Part shown: positions 9,314 through 18,261 of the stretch, piece after piece | Numbering within the stretch: the first letter of the stretch is position 1 | Layout: the number at the start of each line of letters is the position of its first letter | DNA from: Selaginella moellendorffii | Lineage: Eukaryota; Streptophyta; Lycopodiopsida; Selaginellales; Selaginellaceae | Reading direction: 5' to 3' | Length of the DNA stretch: 64,000 bases | Assembly: GCF_000143415.4 (NCBI RefSeq) | Contig: NW_003314281.1 | Coordinates: forward strand, 31,348 to 95,347 | Notes under the pieces: generated by a model | What the model saw: the letters and a program-made list of their open reading frames with translations, nothing else | The model's database searches: none | Told to the model about the DNA's origin: nothing | Program-made: the position numbers and the translations under genes

Positions 9314-11272
9314 TTAGGGGTCTTCGTCTTCCTCTGCGAAGCACATCCCGGACAAGGACACATAGATCGCGGCTTTCTCCGGCTCTAGCTCAAACACCCG
9401 GATCGCCGCGGCCTCGGCTCGATCGCGATCAGAATGCAGCCGGCAAGATCCCAAGAAATTCGACCACGCTCTGGCATCCGGCTCAAACGGCATCTGATCC
9501 ACTAGGTCCTGCGCCAGATCCAGATGCCCGCCTCGCCCAAGGAGATCGATCAAGCACCCATAGTGCTCCACTCGCGGAGCAAGCCCATGATCTTGGATCA
9601 TCGCAAGAAAATGCCCCAATCCCTGCTCCATCGTCCCGGAGTGGCTACACCCGTGGAGGATGCTGATAAACACGATCTCGCTGGGTTTGCCGCCCTCCAA
9701 TCGCATCTCTCGGAAGAGCTCCAGCGCTTCGTCGATCGATCCGTGCCTGGCGAGTGCCGAGATCATGTTCATCCAAGAAACATCGTTGGCGCTCTGGAAC
9801 GATCCGCGAGACGCCCTCATGGAGGAGAAAATCTCTCGCGCGCGATCGAGGCGGCCACACTTGGCATACATGTTGAAGATCGCGGTGGAGATCATGGTGG
9901 AGTGGACGATCCCACTGTCGACGATGTGCTGGTGGATCTTGATCCCCTCGTCGGCGAAGGAGCACGCCTCAAGAACACTGATGAACGTCGCCTCGTTGGG
10001 CCTCGCGCTGGAGCTCCAGATCATCCGGCGATAGAAATGGAGAGCGCTGCTCGATTCTCCGTTCTGGGCAAGAGCTGCGATCACAGCACTCCACGCCACA
10101 CCGTCCTTGATCTCCATTCTCTCGAACGTCGCCATGGATTCCTCGACGCTGCCACAGCGCCCATACATGCTCACAGCTGCAGAGGCGAGCACTAGATGAG
10201 ATCCCAGCCCGCGAGCTATGGCGTCGCGATGGATCGATCGCCCAGCCGCCAGATCTTCCTGGCTATAGCAAGCGCCAAGAACATTCACGAATGTCACTGG
10301 ATCGAGCTTCACGGATCCATCGCCGCGCATTCTCTTGTAGAGATCGATCGCATCTCCTGGGTGCCCATTGTGAGCATACGCTGCGATCATAGAGTTCCAC
10401 GAAACAGAGCTCCTCCTGGGCATTCTCTGGAAGATCCTCTCGGCATCGCGCAATCTCTTGCAGTTCCCATAGAGATTGATCAGCGAATTCGCGACCTCGA
10501 TCCAGGATTCCAGCCCAGCGGCAGTGATCCTTGCGTGGATCGCGATGCCCACGTCCAGCCGCCCCAGCTCCGCGCACGCATCGATCACGATCGTGAAGGT
10601 GTACTGATTTGGAGCCACACCATCCGGATCCATCGAGCTGTAGAGATCCAGCGCCTCTTCGCAATGCCCGTTCTGGGTGTAGGCAGTGATGAGCGCTGTC
10701 CATGCCACGACATCCCTGCGCTTCAATTGATCAAACACACGCTTGGCATCAGCGAGGCTCCTGGATTTCCCATACATGGTGACGATCGCTGTGCCCACAG
10801 CTGGATCGCTCTCCAACCCCACGGTAATTGCGAGCTCGTGGATCTTCCTCCCCTCCGCGAGGTTCTTGAGCTTCTCTAGCGCATGGAGGAATGTGATCCT
10901 GGTGGGGATGATGCCCGGCTCCTCGCGGATCATCCGCCAGAAGAGCGCCACAGAGCGCTCCGGATGCCCGTTCTGGGCAAATGCTGCGATGATCATGTTC
11001 CAGGAGAAAACGTTGCGAGCTTGGATCGAGGAGAAGACGATCCATGCGTCGTCGACGCTGCCACACTTGCCATACATTTGGACGATCATGTTGGAGACGT
11101 AGGTGCTGGATCCGTGGCCGCGCTCTCGGATCCAGCAGTGGAGACGCTTTGCCTCGCCGAGATCTCGGCATTGGCGCAGGAGATTGGCGTACTGGCCTTC
11201 GATGCTCTTGGGCGCGCCGGCGCTGGCAAGAGCTTCCCTGAATGCTTGTAGCAGCCATCGCCCAGCGATCAT
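9314..11272 (-). CDS. PPR protein, PLS class, truncated E domain
   Basis: This is a single-exon PLS-type PPR protein, probably an organelle RNA-binding factor. The first in-frame ATG is at 11272 (652 residues), although the frame is open without a stop back to 11335. It has five modules with openings such as 'YVSNMIVQMYGKCGSVDDA' and 'VGTAIVTMYGKSRSLADA', each followed by 'VFSWNMIIAAFAQNGHPE'-type S or P motifs. The ending 'EHYGCLIDLLGRGGHLDLA' then 'ARAWSNFLGSCRLHSD' is the start of an E1 domain. The frame stops about 35 residues later in an acidic tail 'FAEEDEDP'. There is no DYW domain. It lies 63 bp downstream of the stop of another PPR gene on the same strand, which leaves almost no room for its own promoter. 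Confidence 0.9.
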   Translation of the reverse strand: MIAGRWLLQAFREALASAGAPKSIEGQYANLLRQCRDLGEAKRLHCWIRERGHGSSTYVSNMIVQMYGKCGSVDDAWIVFSSIQARNVFSWNMIIAAFAQNGHPERSVALFWRMIREEPGIIPTRITFLHALEKLKNLAEGRKIHELAITVGLESDPAVGTAIVTMYGKSRSLADAKRVFDQLKRRDVVAWTALITAYTQNGHCEEALDLYSSMDPDGVAPNQYTFTIVIDACAELGRLDVGIAIHARITAAGLESWIEVANSLINLYGNCKRLRDAERIFQRMPRRSSVSWNSMIAAYAHNGHPGDAIDLYKRMRGDGSVKLDPVTFVNVLGACYSQEDLAAGRSIHRDAIARGLGSHLVLASAAVSMYGRCGSVEESMATFERMEIKDGVAWSAVIAALAQNGESSSALHFYRRMIWSSSARPNEATFISVLEACSFADEGIKIHQHIVDSGIVHSTMISTAIFNMYAKCGRLDRAREIFSSMRASRGSFQSANDVSWMNMISALARHGSIDEALELFREMRLEGGKPSEIVFISILHGCSHSGTMEQGLGHFLAMIQDHGLAPRVEHYGCLIDLLGRGGHLDLAQDLVDQMPFEPDARAWSNFLGSCRLHSDRDRAEAAAIRVFELEPEKAAIYVSLSGMCFAEEDEDP

Positions 11273-11335
11273 AGAGCAAGCATTGCGCGCTGGAACTTGG
11301 ATCGACCAAGAACACGCACACACACAATGGTTTTC

Positions 11336-13708
11336 TCAAATGCTTGTCAAGATATTGGAAAGAATCACGTAGTGTGACGAGCTCGTGTGATCGCCAGGAA
11401 GCGCCCTATACGCTCGCTCCAGATCGTGGTGAGTGTGGCAAGCAGCGAGCAAGCTTCCCAGCGCGACATTGTCGGATCCAAGGAGTGGCACCGAGTTTAT
11501 GAGCTCCTCCGCGAATCCAAGCTGCCCGGATCGACAGAGGACGTCCACCATGGAGCAACAGTGTTCTTTGTCGGCGATCAATCCATAGTCCTGCGCGAGA
11601 GACACAAAGAAACTCCGGCTAATCTCCAGAGATCCGATGTGTGTGCACGCGGCCAAGACGTGCGTGAAGGAGATCCCATCCGGCAGCGATGATCCATCCA
11701 GGCAGAGCTCGCGCAGCATCTCGATCGCGAGTTCGCCCTGCCCGTTTCGCGCGCAGGCATCCAGGAGCGCGTTCCAGGAGACGATGTTCTTGTTTGGGAC
11801 CCTGGCGAAGAACTGCTTGGATCGGTCGAGGACGCCATGATGGGCGCAGCCCAGCAGCAGCGAGTTCCACGATCCGGCGTTGTGCTGCGGCATTCTCTCG
11901 AGGAACTGGAGGGATTCATCGATTTGCCCACTCAGGGCAAATGCTGCAACGATGGAGTTTTGCGAGACGATATCTCTCTCCGGCATAAATTGGAAGATCT
12001 CTTTCGCTGGATCGATGGCGCTAGCAGATGCATAGATCCCGAGCATCACATTCCAGGTGATCAAGCTTCGCTGGGGCGCCAGATCGAAAGCCCTCTTTGC
12101 TTCCGCGAGGAGAGATTGCTGGGCAAATGCCGCGAGGAGGATCGTCCACGACACAACATCTCTAGCGGGCATTCGATCGAAGAAAATCTCTCTCGTTCCC
12201 TCGCAGTAGCAATCGCCCTGTTCCTCTTCCACGCTTGCGATCTGGAGCATCGCGTTCCAGGAATGCAGGCTCCTCTCGGGCAATCCATCGAAGATCTCTT
12301 TCGCCCTGTCGAAATTCCCACACTGGCTGTGAGCTCCGATCATCACATTCAAGCACACAACGTCCCAGGCGGGCATTCTCTCAAGGATATCCTCGGCGCC
12401 ACCGATGCCGTCCGCCACGCGACAGGTGGCGACGATCAGAGACGTCCACGTCACAACGTTTCTCTCTTTGGCGCCGTCGAATATTCCCCTCGCGGCGGCA
12501 ATATCCTTCGCGATGAGCGCGTTCCAAGAACAAAGGTCGTGCTGCGGCATCCGCCGGTATGCCGCTAGGGCTTCCTCGATCGACGATTCGTCCTCCGCGA
12601 GCGCCGCCACGATCGATCCCCAGCTCGTCGCGTCGCGGCTCGCCATGGAATCGAAGATCGCCTTGGCGTCGGCGAGGTGCCCGTTCACCGCAAGGCCGGC
12701 GATCATCGTGTTCCAGGTGATCACATCCTTCTCCGGCATTTCGGCAAGAATCCCCATGGCGGCCCCGACCTCGCGATTCTGGAGGTAGCAGGCGAGCATC
12801 GCATTCCAGGAGAAGAGATTTCTCGGCACGGCATCGAAGATCTTCTTGGCGTCGGCAAGAACCCCCCTCTGCGTGTGTGCCGCAAGGATCGTCGTGCAGG
12901 AGACGGGGTCCCAGAGGGGCATCTTTTCCATGGCCTCCCTAGCGCTGTCAAGGAGGCCGAATCGAGCACACACCCGGAGCAGCGTGTTCCAAGCGATGAT
13001 ATCCCTCTCCAGCGCCTGATCGAAGATGTTCTTGGCAGCACCGGCATCAATCCGTCCGTAAGCAGCGATCATCGCATTCCAGGAGAGGATCTCTCGCATT
13101 GGCATCCTCGAGAAGACGCCGCTGGCCTTCTCGATTTCTCCGGACGCCAAAAGCGCCACCAGCATTGTGTTCCAGGACAGCCGATCTCTCTCCAACGCCG
13201 GGTGATGGAAGAGATCCCAAGACTCTTGAAACTGCCCCCTCTGGGCATATGTGGAAATCATCGAGTTCCACGCGACAACGCTGTGCTGTGGCACGAGATC
13301 CATCGCATGCTCGGCCTCCTGGATCATATATTCTTCCACGAACACCTGGATGGTAATGTTCCAGGACACCAAATCCTTGCGGGGCATCTCCCGGAAGAGC
13401 TCAAGCGCTCGGTGTGGTTGCCGGTTCCTGGCAAATGCCGTCATCAGCGAGTTCCAGGACACAACATCGGGGATTTTGAGGCAGTTGAAGACGTCGATCG
13501 CCTCTTGCAAGCTCCCACACTTGGCATACATTCCAATCAGCTGGTTCGCGAGGAGGAGGCTCTCGCGATGCTGGTGGCTTGCAATGATCCAGTCGTGGAC
13601 GAGCCGCCCTCGATCGAGATTGCGGTCCTCGATGCAAGATCTTAGGAGCCGGACGAAGCCATCGAGAGTTCTTGGGGGCGATAGTTTCATCCATCCATGG
13701 ACGATCAT
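11336..13708 (-). CDS. PPR protein built mostly of 31-residue S repeats (790 aa)
   Basis: This single-exon PPR protein is unusual in composition. After one normal opening module ('LANQLIGMYAKCGSLQEA') it consists of about 19 successive S-type repeats close to 31 residues, each with a 'DVVSWNSLM'-like core. Examples of the cores are 'DRLSWNTML', 'EILSWNAMI', 'NLFSWNAML', 'DVITWNTMI', 'DVVSWTILL' and 'NIVSWNALL'. Such tandem SS arrays are known from lycophyte PPR proteins, where they replace the P-L-S triplet (family knowledge). The array ends with an L2/S2-like pair ('ISFTHVLAACTHIGSLEIS') and a partial E1 segment ('SLLAACHTHHDLERAYRAL'). No DYW domain follows. The start ATG at 13708 is the first in frame. 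The stop is a TGA at 11336-11338, after which the same frame stays open into the next PPR gene. Confidence 0.92.
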   Translation of the reverse strand: MIVHGWMKLSPPRTLDGFVRLLRSCIEDRNLDRGRLVHDWIIASHQHRESLLLANQLIGMYAKCGSLQEAIDVFNCLKIPDVVSWNSLMTAFARNRQPHRALELFREMPRKDLVSWNITIQVFVEEYMIQEAEHAMDLVPQHSVVAWNSMISTYAQRGQFQESWDLFHHPALERDRLSWNTMLVALLASGEIEKASGVFSRMPMREILSWNAMIAAYGRIDAGAAKNIFDQALERDIIAWNTLLRVCARFGLLDSAREAMEKMPLWDPVSCTTILAAHTQRGVLADAKKIFDAVPRNLFSWNAMLACYLQNREVGAAMGILAEMPEKDVITWNTMIAGLAVNGHLADAKAIFDSMASRDATSWGSIVAALAEDESSIEEALAAYRRMPQHDLCSWNALIAKDIAAARGIFDGAKERNVVTWTSLIVATCRVADGIGGAEDILERMPAWDVVCLNVMIGAHSQCGNFDRAKEIFDGLPERSLHSWNAMLQIASVEEEQGDCYCEGTREIFFDRMPARDVVSWTILLAAFAQQSLLAEAKRAFDLAPQRSLITWNVMLGIYASASAIDPAKEIFQFMPERDIVSQNSIVAAFALSGQIDESLQFLERMPQHNAGSWNSLLLGCAHHGVLDRSKQFFARVPNKNIVSWNALLDACARNGQGELAIEMLRELCLDGSSLPDGISFTHVLAACTHIGSLEISRSFFVSLAQDYGLIADKEHCCSMVDVLCRSGQLGFAEELINSVPLLGSDNVALGSLLAACHTHHDLERAYRALPGDHTSSSHYVILSNILTSI

Positions 13709-13928
13709 TCACGACACAACACAGCTTCTTCTTCCATGGGGGAGTTGACTTCCAGTGGCCGTTGACGCTTGACTGGGCTTTGACTGGAGATTGTGTCCTA
13801 AGTTGGGAATGTGACAACTCCGAGTAGACCATCGCGAGCTGCATGACAAGTACGTTGGCAATCCTCAAGACTATAAATTCTTCTTTTGTGCTTGTTTGGA
13901 TCGCAGTTCTTCGCTGATCCATCGCTCA
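13709..13928. promoter_or_regulatory. Divergent promoter with TATA box
   Basis: This is the gap between the divergent starts of the S-repeat PPR gene and the proline-rich gene. TATAAAT at 13872-13878 lies 51 bp before the ATG at 13929 and is well placed for the plus-strand gene. No matching TATA motif was seen for the PPR direction. Confidence 0.5.
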
Positions 13929-15763
13929 ATGGCTACTTGGTGGATGATCTTGCTGGTTCTCCAGCTATGGTGGTGCTCATGGCTGGAAGCTCGCCCCATC
14001 AAGAACATTGTGCTGCAGTATCCATCGCCACCGCCTCCTGTTACTTACGTCTACTCGTCCCCGCCACCGGATGGTTACTCGTCTCCATCGCCACCGCAAA
14101 CTTCTTGCCCGCCGCCTCCGTCGCCACCAGCGTCGCCAGTTTATCCACCACCAGCGTCACCACCACCGGATGGTTACTCGTCTCCATCGCCACCGTCTTC
14201 TTGCCCGCCGCCTCCATCACCGCCAGTTTATCCACCACCAGCGTCACCACCACCAGATGGTTACTCGTCTCCATCGCCACCGTCTTCTTACCCGCCGCCT
14301 CCATCGCCGCCAGTTTACCCACCACCATCGGATGGTTACTCGTCTCCATCGCCACCGCCATCGCCACCAGTTTACTCGTCTCCATCGCCACCGTCTTCTT
14401 ACCCGCCGCCTCCATCGCCGCCAGTTTACCCACCACCAGCGTCACCACCATCGGATGGTTACTCGTCTCCATCGCCACCGTCTTCTTGCCCGCCACCTCC
14501 ATCGCCACCAGCGTCACCACCACCAACGTCAACACCGTCGCCAGTTTATCCACCACCAACGTCACCAGTTTGTCCACCACCACCGTCGCCAGCTTATCCA
14601 CCGCCATCGCCACCACCTTGCGATAGTAAGCCCCCACCAATGCAGGAGTATCCACCTCCGCCTTGCGAGGATCACCATGCGCCAACAGCACCGGAGTATC
14701 CTCCACCTCCTTGCGAGTGTCACACGCCAACACCACCGGAGTATCCTCCTCCTCCTCCTCCCAAGGATTGTCATACGCCACCACCGCCGGCGCCATCTCC
14801 TTGCAACGAGAGCGCCGAGTATCCGCCACCATCTTGCGACGATTGCAGCTCGCCACCAACAGAGCCGCCTCCATGCGAGAAATGCGAGTATCCTCCTTGT
14901 GACGACTGCGGTAAGCTACCAGCAAGCACGAAGGTGACAGACGCGAGGATACTTGCTGAGATTCTCAGCGCCGAGTTGCTCTTGTCCGATCAGTACTCTC
15001 GAGCTGCACGCTTCAAGGATCCGTCCGTGAAGATGTTGACGTCGGAGTTCCAATCGCAGCTTAAGTCGCACATCAGGTAGGCTCTGTGCTTCCGACTTCT
15101 CCAATCTTTTTTCGTTCTGTTCTTCTTGATCATTTCTCTGGCTTGTTTTTGGCAGCGTCTTGCAAGGATTGCTCAAGGACGCCGCTGGAAAGCCTCAAAT
15201 TGACGCTGGCAAGGGAGTCTTCACCAAGATCATGAACGCTGCTTTCGGAAAGGACCTCGACCCGGCATTCGATGCTTACAACACCAGCACGAACTTCCTG
15301 CTCGCTGCATCTGTTACAGCACCCCTGGCATCCAGCCTCTCGGTCGCCGGCCTCTCACAGTTGCAAGGAGCCGACGCTAAAAAGGTGACAAAACTTGCAG
15401 ACTTTCCACTTCCTTGCTAATGAAACGATCATCCTACAGGCAGTAGCGGGCATCTCCAGCACCTTGGCCGGCCAAAGCTCCGTCCTCGGAGTCCTCCTCA
15501 AGCTCCGCAAGCTCGAGAAGGTCCAGCCATACGGTCTCACGGTGGGGGAGTTCTCGAGCCAGCTCCAGGAACTCCAGAAGAAGCTGGAGCTCCTCCATCA
15601 CGGCCAAGTTGCCGAAGCAGCATCGTCATCGCGGAACTCTACGAATGTCTCGAGTTCCAAAGCAAAAGTCTCTCCTTCCACCGCCCGGGATCCAAAGCAA
15701 CATCCGGAGGAGATTGCCGCGATACTGATGGAGCTCGGTTTTTACGCGCCTGGACAGCAGTGA
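13929..15763 (+). CDS. Secreted proline-rich (extensin-like) protein fused to a PCC13-62 desiccation-type domain
   Basis: Three exons (13929-15076, 15156-15384, 15440-15763) encode 566 residues. The N-terminus 'MATWWMILLVLQLWWCSW' is a signal peptide, so the product should enter the secretory route to the cell wall. Residues about 30-340 form a proline-rich extensin-like region with repeats such as 'YSSPSPPSSCPPPPSPPVYP', changing to Cys-containing 'EYPPPPCE' repeats. The C-terminal half, from about 'DARILAEILSAELLLSDQYS', matches the ferritin-like domain of desiccation-related protein PCC13-62. Matching landmarks are 'AAFGKDLDPAFDAYN', 'NFLLAASV', 'AKKAVAGISSTLAGQSSV' and 'VQPYGLTVGEFSSQLQEL'. 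The Glu expected in the E-x-x-H motif and the one in 'EAGQ' are both Leu here, so metal binding is doubtful. I chose ATG 13929 because the upstream frame lacks an ATG. The stop lies 23 bp from the convergent PPR gene. Confidence 0.85.
14060..14620 (+). repeat. Proline-codon tandem repeats in the extensin-like domain
   Basis: Imperfect in-frame repeats with units of roughly 75-125 bp each contain GATGGTTACTCGTCTCC. Copies begin near 14070, 14169, 14255, 14331 and 14454. They encode 'DGYSSPSPP' followed by Ser/Cys-Pro runs. Slippage or unequal crossing-over between units would explain the variable spacing. Confidence 0.75.
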
Positions 15764-15786
15764 CGATCACACCAAGTTAGAACCTC

Positions 15787-16839
15787 TCACGAGAGAAATA
15801 ACAATTCATTCATTGACATGAACATGAATAAGATCACAAAGCTGGAGAAACTTACCAGGATTTTCGCCCAGAGGTTGTCTTGCTCGATCGAGATCCCAGC
15901 TCGGAACACCCTTGCCTCTGCTGGGCGATGGTTCTTCCGCAAGAGATAGACGATGGAAGTGTAGTGGAGGCGAACTGGTTGGATGCCATGATCCATGATC
16001 ATCCACGAGAAGATAAGATGGCCATAGTCGAGAAAGCTCGATCCTACCAAGAGCGTCACGAACGTAAGCTCGTCCGGCTCCACGCCCTCCAGCACCATCA
16101 ATCGATAGTGGCGCAGCGCATTCCTCCACTCGCCCTTCCGGAAGAGAACCGCGAGGATCAAATTCCACGCTAGAACTTCCCGCCATGGCATTTGGGAGAA
16201 GACTAGCAATACGTCGTGCAAATGCCCGTTCTGGGCAAATGCTGCGACCATCGCGTTCCACGAGAAGGAATCTCTCATCGGCATTCTTTCGAAGATCTGC
16301 GCTACCTCGTCCAAATCGCCGCTGTGCGCGGCGGCGGCGACGGTCGAGCGCCACGAAATCTCGTCCCGGCAAGGCATCGCGTGGAAGAAATTCTTCGCGA
16401 GGGAGAAATCCCCGCCCTGGGAGATCGCAGCGAGCTTTGTGTTCCAAGAAATCTGCCCTCCAGCCGCCCTGTGCTCGCTAACGAATCTCTTGCCGTGATC
16501 TAAAGCAATGCCCTTGCAACTCCCACAGCATCGATCGAGAGAGATCGCGGCGAGAACAAGAATCCACGAGTAGCAGCTCTTGACGACCATGGCATCGAAA
16601 ACGAGGAGGGCATCCTTGATCCCTGCGCGGCGGCCAAACGCTCGGAGGAGGAGATTCGAGAGATAGACGCTCATCGGCAAATTCGTAGCTTGGATCTTCT
16701 TGACGTGTGCCCATACGCTGCGCAGCTGCGATCGGCTGGCCGCGCCATCGATCAGGGCATTCCATTCCTCGTCGCGAAGGTGATTCCTCAAATCTCCACT
16801 GGGCAATTTCTCCTTGCCCACATAGACAGGGGGATACAT
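15787..16839 (-). CDS. Short PPR protein (up to 350 aa), C-terminus uncertain
   Basis: This is a short PPR protein of mixed S and P motifs ('DEISWRSTVAAAAHSGDLDE', 'SFSWNAMVAAFAQNGHLHD', 'VLAWNLILAVLFRKGEWRN'). The usual terminal PPR motif ('LHYTSIVYLLRKNHRPAEA') is followed directly by 'DNLWAKIL' in the position of an E1 domain. The last 24 codons are hydrophobic and unlike any PPR sequence. A consensus donor GTAAGT sits exactly after 'WAKIL' (at about 15854), so the annotated tail may be retained intron and the real C-terminus may use a further exon. The ATG at 16839 is only 37 bp from the start codon of the divergent proteasome gene. The next in-frame Met (residue 56) would give more promoter space but would remove part of the first motif. 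Confidence 0.75.
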   Translation of the reverse strand: MYPPVYVGKEKLPSGDLRNHLRDEEWNALIDGAASRSQLRSVWAHVKKIQATNLPMSVYLSNLLLRAFGRRAGIKDALLVFDAMVVKSCYSWILVLAAISLDRCCGSCKGIALDHGKRFVSEHRAAGGQISWNTKLAAISQGGDFSLAKNFFHAMPCRDEISWRSTVAAAAHSGDLDEVAQIFERMPMRDSFSWNAMVAAFAQNGHLHDVLLVFSQMPWREVLAWNLILAVLFRKGEWRNALRHYRLMVLEGVEPDELTFVTLLVGSSFLDYGHLIFSWMIMDHGIQPVRLHYTSIVYLLRKNHRPAEARVFRAGISIEQDNLWAKILVSFSSFVILFMFMSMNELLFLS

Positions 16840-16876
16840 TTCTTCTCTTCCTTTTTAGGGTTCTTGAGCTAGGGCG

Positions 16877-18063
16877 ATGGCGATGGCGCTCGATTTCAGC
16901 GGTTTGGAGCCAGCTTCTCTGCGCCAGCACTCCTACTCGGATCCAGCAGCGCATTGGGAGCCACAGTGCTCCTTTCCTCTCCCGAAGGTCGCCGATGTAA
17001 GTCGCTCCTCGAGTATTTCCTGTGATGATCTTAGTCTGGGGATTTTGTTTGCGCAGCTGGATGGATTCCAGAAAGCTGCCGTGGATTTGCTGAAGCCAGC
17101 GCACGGAACCACGACGCTGGCGTTTGAGTTCCAGGGAGGGATTATCGTCGCTGCCGACTCTCGAGCTAGCATGGGACAATATATCTGTAAGTGTTTCTTC
17201 GTGTTTGTCTCTACTTGTGATCGAGTGATCTCTCGCAGCATCCCAGTCGGTGAAGAAAATTCTGGAAATCAATCCATATCTCCTGGGAACCATGGCTGGG
17301 GGTGCGGCCGATTGTCAGTTCTGGCAGAGAAATCTCGGAACGCGGGTAAGTTTGTCTTCGCTCCTTCTTCCTCCACGATTTTGACACTCTGTTCGTTTGA
17401 ATCACAGTGCCGGCTTCACGAGCTTGCGAACAAGAGGAGGATTTCTGTTGCCGGTGCTTCCAAGCTCTTGGCAAACACCCTCTACTCCTACCGTGGCATG
17501 GGTCTGTCCATGGGAACCATGATCGCTGGCTGGGACGAAACGGTATGGGCTGTTATCTTTTCTTGTTTCCATCTCGCCATTCCCAAGTTTTCTTCTCACG
17601 TCTCGTGATTTGATCCAGGGCCCCGCGCTCTTTTACGTTGATAGCGAAGGTGGAAGAACGAAAGGAACTCTTTTCTCCGTTGGCTCTGGGTCTACTTACG
17701 CTTACGGCATTCTCGACAGCGGGTAAGAATCCTTCTTCCGAGTTCTTCGGGTTTCACTGTGTTCCAATCTCAGGTATAAGTTCGAGATGAGCGTCGAGGA
17801 AGCCGTGGAGCTGGGAAGACGAGCGATCTATCACGCGACGTTTAGAGATGGAGCCAGCGGAGGAGTTGCGAGCGGTAAGCTTTTTTTCTTTCGCTTTTCA
17901 TCGCTCTGAGCCTGCTTTGCTTCCAGTTTATCACATTGGTCCCCAAGGCTGGAAGAAGATCTCCGGTGACGATGTGAGTGAGCTACACTATCAGTACTAC
18001 CCCCCGGAATCACAAGCGTCCGCCCCGGACGTCGTGGAAGAACAGCCAATGCAACAAGGCTAG
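16877..18063 (+). CDS. PBE1: 20S proteasome subunit beta type-5 (chymotrypsin-like)
   Basis: This is the catalytic beta-5 subunit of the 20S proteasome core. Seven exons (16877-16996, 17057-17186, 17239-17345, 17408-17542, 17619-17722, 17774-17874 and 17927-18063) join to 834 nt and 277 residues in frame, with GT-AG introns of 51-76 bp. A 57-residue propeptide ends at 'PAHG'. The mature N-terminal nucleophile is Thr58 in 'GTTTLAFEF'. The active-site residues equivalent to Asp17 and Lys33 are Asp74 ('AADSRAS') and Lys90 ('QSVKKILEI'). The Met45 equivalent that shapes the beta-5 S1 pocket is Met102 in '[15 protein letters not shown]'. The C-terminus ends '[10 protein letters not shown]'. The length is normal. 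A TTTAGGGTTCTT telo-box element lies at about 16855, just before the ATG. Confidence 0.97.
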
Positions 18064-18261
18064 ATCGGGGATATTCCGTTCTGGATTTTGTTTCAGTTGA
18101 ATATTCAGTTACCTCTGCCGAACTTTTTAAGCATATACCATCAGACGTTTAGGGTTTGCAATTTTTATCATACAATTTTTTAAAATTTTGTTGACCAAGG
18201 TACTTTAAACTGTTGCTTCAAGTGGTAATACTGCATCACGTAGATCACTATATAAACCAAA
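18064..18261. other. Convergent 3' spacer
   Basis: This is the gap between the proteasome stop and the likely F-box stop. It is AT-rich and carries another TTTAGGGTTT motif at about 18150. It should hold both polyadenylation regions. No gene is seen. Confidence 0.4.

Noticed and set aside
11323-11324. GTG at 11323 as the start of the downstream PPR gene
   Set aside because: A non-ATG start is not needed. The first ATG in frame is 11272, and nothing resembling a PPR motif lies before it.
13896-13928. Eleven-residue N-terminal extension of the proline-rich protein
   Set aside because: It would start with TTG. The signal peptide begins at the ATG at 13929.
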